Source of the DNA: Diospyros lotus
Lineage: Eukaryota > Streptophyta > Magnoliopsida > Ericales > Ebenaceae
Length of the DNA: 64,000 nt
Assembly (NCBI RefSeq): GCF_014633365.1
Contig: NC_068349.1
Coordinates: forward strand, 17,870,753 to 17,934,752
Direction: 5' to 3'
Position numbers and translations under genes: made by a program
In this document: piece by piece, positions 61,226 to 64,000 of the stretch
Layout: every line of letters starts with the position of its first letter
How positions within the stretch are numbered: position 1 is the stretch's first letter
Notes under the pieces: generated by a model
What the model was told of the DNA's origin: nothing
The model's input: the letters and a program-made list of their open reading frames with translations, nothing else
Database searches by the model: none

Positions 61226-61270
61226 GTCAATCGCCTTTCTACTTACCGTACCAGTATCAGTCAACAGGTT

Positions 61271-61487
61271 AAGTATTAGTATCTATTGTATTGGTTTATT
61301 TTGTAGTTTGTGATAGTGGTGTATTTTGTTGTGTTGTACTTAGTTAGTTTTTATTACTTCTTGTTGTTTTAATCAATGGCATTTTGTAGTTAATCATATA
61401 GGATTTGGTTTACTATTTAAGGTTGAGATCTAAATGAATAAACCAGATTGATGAAGCATTTCAACTCTCTATAGTTTTTGTAATACA
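61271..61487 (+). mobile_element. Short copia 5' LTR
   Basis: About 215 bp ending TTTTTGTAATACA directly before a PBS. The start is near GTTAAGTATTAGTATC; the first bases are decayed, so the boundary is approximate. Confidence 0.7.
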
Positions 61488-61499
61488 TGGTATCAGAGC
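61488..61499 (+). other. Primer binding site, initiator tRNA-Met
   Basis: TGGTATCAGAGC immediately downstream of the short copia LTR. Confidence 0.92.
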
Positions 61500-61779
61500 G
61501 GTTACTAAAGCCCTAGGGTTCTTCTCCGTATCTTCAATGTCGTGCCCTAGGTTTCCTTTTGCTTGTTTCGCTTCTCATTTTTGTTGATTTCGACGCTATG
61601 CTCTCATTTTCGGTGATCAGTGCGAATCTCCTTTGTTCAGAGATCTACGTTTTTTTCCCATTGCTTGTGAATCTCCTTTGTTCGGAGATCCGCAATCGAT
61701 TATCTTCTCCGGTGATCGCAAGTCTTACGATCTCCTCTATTTTGTGTCTTTTTATTACTTTCTCTCTTTTGCCAAATTG

Positions 61780-62103
61780 TTTGTTCATTCTATGCGATGG
61801 AAAAACCCTAATCTATGTTCTTCCTTGTCAAGGCTCGATTCTTCCATTGACAATGGTTTGAGTCCTTTCTTCTTGCATATTTGATAGTCCAGGACTTATT
61901 TTGGTTTCTAACCCTTGACAGGGGATAATTACGCATCTTGGAGTCATTTGATGATGATTGCCTTATCTATCAAGAACAAGTTAGGGTTTATAGACAGTTG
62001 ATCAAGCGTCCTTCAGGTGATGATTTCCTTCTAAATGCTTGGATTAGAAATAATAACATGGTTATTTCGTGGTTCTTAATGTTGTGTCTAAGGAGATCTC
62101 AGC
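61780..62103 (+). pseudogene. Copia gag N-terminal remnant, cut by the assembly gap
   Basis: Plus-strand pieces SSIDNGLSPFFLHI, then DSPGLILVSNP, LTGDNYASWSHLMMIALSIK and NKLGFIDS, then LIKRPSGDDFLLNAWIRNNN and MVISWFLNVVSKEIS match the N-terminal gag block of plant copia elements (LTGxNYxxWxxxMxxAL...KP...W...NxxVxxWI). Single-base frameshifts separate the pieces. The rest would lie in or beyond the N run. Confidence 0.87.
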
Positions 62104-62203
62104 NNNNNNNNNNNNNNNNNNNNNNNNNNNNNNNNNNNNNNNNNNNNNNNNNNNNNNNNNNNNNNNNNNNNNNNNNNNNNNNNNNNNNNNNNNNNNNNNN
62201 NNN
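62104..62203. other. Assembly gap (100 N)
   Basis: Exactly 100 N, the conventional placeholder for a scaffold gap of unknown size, lying inside a copia element. Confidence 0.99.
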
Positions 62204-62443
62204 TTTTTGTTCCTTAGTTATAGTGTTTTGATTGTTTCTTTCTCATATATATTGTAATCAGTTCTAGTGAAGAAATCAGATAAATATATACAATTTTCTC
62301 ACAATTATTCATGATATCAAAGATGAAATATCCTCCGACCTGCAGTACCCCTGCCCCAGCGACGATGGTGGTGTGGACTGACCCAAACATCGAACCCTTG
62401 CCCCAGCGATGACGGTGGTGCCGACTGACCCAGCGACCACAAC
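62204..62443 (+). mobile_element. LTR end with degraded PBS and a twofold repeat
   Basis: AT-rich sequence ends ACAATTATTCA, followed by TGATATCAAAG (62312-62322), a mutated TGGTATCAGAG-type primer site. So a second copia-like LTR ends here, after the gap. 62354-62385 and 62401-62432 are two units containing CCCCAGCGAYGAYGGTGGTG. Confidence 0.55.
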
Positions 62444-64000
62444 TGTAACGATCGAAAAAAATTTCATGTAGAATAAATTCTTTTATTCCTACACAATATT
62501 CTGATACCAATTTTCTTTCATAACAGCGGAAGCGCAAATAACCGTTAATACATACCTCAGGGTGGCACTATACTAAAACATATCGATAACCATAATAAAA
62601 CATGAAACCAGCACCCCTATGTCCAACAAACCCTCAAGATCTTTTCAGTTGGGAGAGCCCCGTACACGACGATATCGACAAGGATTTGATATCACTAAAC
62701 TTGATCTCGAACTTTTCCTTCCTTAACCTGGAATGATGTTAAAACAAAGTGAGCCACGAGGCTCAACAAGCATATCTGAAATAAATGGGGATCATAGGAA
62801 ATTACATCCCAATAGAATCACACGACTAGCCAGAGGATTCCCATATTCATTCCCACGTCATGTCTCAAGTTATTGCATATATTCATTATACTTTACGTCA
62901 CATGCCCATGTCAGGTTCCACAGGCTCATACAACACATATTCATGATTATGGGAATGGCCAATCAAGCCCAATTCATAATGTATGTCGTGAACTGTCATA
63001 CACGTTCATGTTCACATTGCCTTTCTACATCATGTACATGCTCAATAAAATACAAATAGCCCTTAGGCTCAATATGCTCAATAATATCATATGCAATATC
63101 ATTACCAACAATACTCATTAACCATACATCACCCTCTTTGGCATGGCAGCACACGCCTATCATGCCTGGACGTCACCGACACAGCAATAACAATGCCCTT
63201 GCTTAGAGGCTGAGGGGACAAATTCCCATCATAAACCTCACTTGATAATCATATATACAATGTAATACATAATCATATGCAACTCACACCATCATGTATA
63301 TGCAAGGGTTTTTACACAGTTGTTATGGGAATATTTATTCAGGTAGTTCAAGGCAAAAGCCCACATGTTCCATGTTATGCAAATTACGTCATTAAACCAA
63401 TATTTGTACGTTCCCAACACATTTATGGCATAAGGCTTTAGCCCTATATTCACAAATCAACATATTGATATTTGACATGTTTCTATCATACAGTTATAGA
63501 TCTCTTGTATGGGAAAGTATTGTACCACCTCACCTTCAAGATTAGGGGATATATACCGTCCGTTGTTATTAACATTATTGACTAGTCCACCATATTTGAT
63601 AATATTGAAAATTAGACAGAAGCTGGTCAGTTAACCGCCCCTACCTTATAGGACACCCATGCGGACACACTAGTATTGTCATAACCACACCGAGTCTTCC
63701 CAACTCTCTAGAAAGCTAGTCCCACATTGGTTCGGCATCATTCCCAAAGAAGTAGGGATGATACAAAGCCCCAAAGCAGTTAGAAATAAATATCACCAGG
63801 AGTCACATATTTAGTTTAAACTCTCTGTTCACAAATTCGACAACAACTCACATATTATAAAATGGTTACCACGTATATTTGCATTATTAATGCGTAGTGC
63901 TGAATCATGGTAAGGGAGATAATAAATTATAGAAAACAATGGAGACTTGTGTAGGGATTACAGAACATAAGAAAAGGGTAAAGAGCTTGCCTTTATTTAG
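62444..64000 (-). mobile_element. Partial gypsy LTR N, same family as LTR I, running off the window
   Basis: Starts TGTAACGATCG at the left (inverted 3' end). The remainder, inverted, parallels LTR I closely: CACTACGCATTAATAATGCA versus CACGCATTAATAATGCA, GTGGTAACCATTTTATAATA, GGGAATGATGCCGAACC and AAAGGCAAGCTC at the window edge (I: 31950-32220). Stem-loop at 62750-62765. The 5' part of the LTR lies beyond 64000. Confidence 0.88.
62750..62765 (-). promoter_or_regulatory. Conserved LTR stem-loop (TGAGCC-TCGT-GGCTCA on the minus strand)
   Basis: A perfect 6-bp stem in LTR N; LTR I has one mismatch here. On the minus strand it is followed by ACATCATTCCAGGTTAAGG. Confidence 0.7.

Noticed and set aside
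61559..61884. Two overlapping 83-100 codon open frames after the copia PBS
   Set aside because: Only the last few residues of one frame (SSIDNGLSPFFLHI) may belong to gag; the rest is leader sequence without a domain.

Overview
This is a stretch of plant nuclear DNA, almost certainly from a flowering plant and probably a eudicot. The evidence is an intron-containing beta-adaptin gene of plant type, plant-type Ty3/gypsy (Tekay/Del-like) and Ty1/copia elements primed by initiator-tRNA-Met, a Cassandra-type LTR carrying 5S rRNA sequence, and hAT and CACTA non-autonomous DNA transposons. No bacterial, organellar or viral gene set is present. A run of 100 N at 62104-62203 shows it is draft assembly.

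Layout. 1-5185: broken copia and gypsy coding remnants on the minus strand, with a Cassandra solo LTR between them. 5186-7525: a solo LTR. 7526-22240: two diverged copies of one ancestral segment (7526-11935 and 16433-22240, each broken up by insertions) flanking the only intact gene I could build, a two-exon minus-strand gene for a small secreted cysteine-rich peptide (13490-13945). 22241-42858: a nest of solo LTRs. One LTR of about 2.5 kb (24963-42834) has been blown up to 17.9 kb by four separate solo LTRs, three of which carry another solo LTR inside. 42859-44026: a CACTA-type element. 44052-52864: the only complete LTR retrotransposon, with both LTRs, PBS, PPT and a perfect 5-bp target-site duplication (TSD) but a collapsed, dead coding region. 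52865-56945: AT-rich DNA with an RPA-like gene fragment, a Cassandra fragment joined to a gypsy gag fragment, and a truncated LTR. 57024-59142: the last five exons of a beta-adaptin gene on the minus strand. 59143-64000: copia fragments, the gap, and a partial gypsy LTR running off the right edge.

How it fits together. Most of the window is LTR. Thirteen solo LTRs have recognisable target-site duplications against one complete element, so LTR-to-LTR recombination has been very active. The two paralogous segments act as each other's pre-insertion controls: four insertions in one copy have a recognisable empty site in the other. The long gypsy LTRs share an unusual set of small elements: a stem-loop with compensatory changes followed by a CATTCCAGGT-like motif near the 3' end, and, about 400-600 bp from the 5' end, a tRNA-like A/B-box module and a G-box palindrome. 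Several LTR families, both gypsy and copia, also carry irregularly spaced phrase repeats centred on TCGA. These shared modules are the least explained signals in the window.
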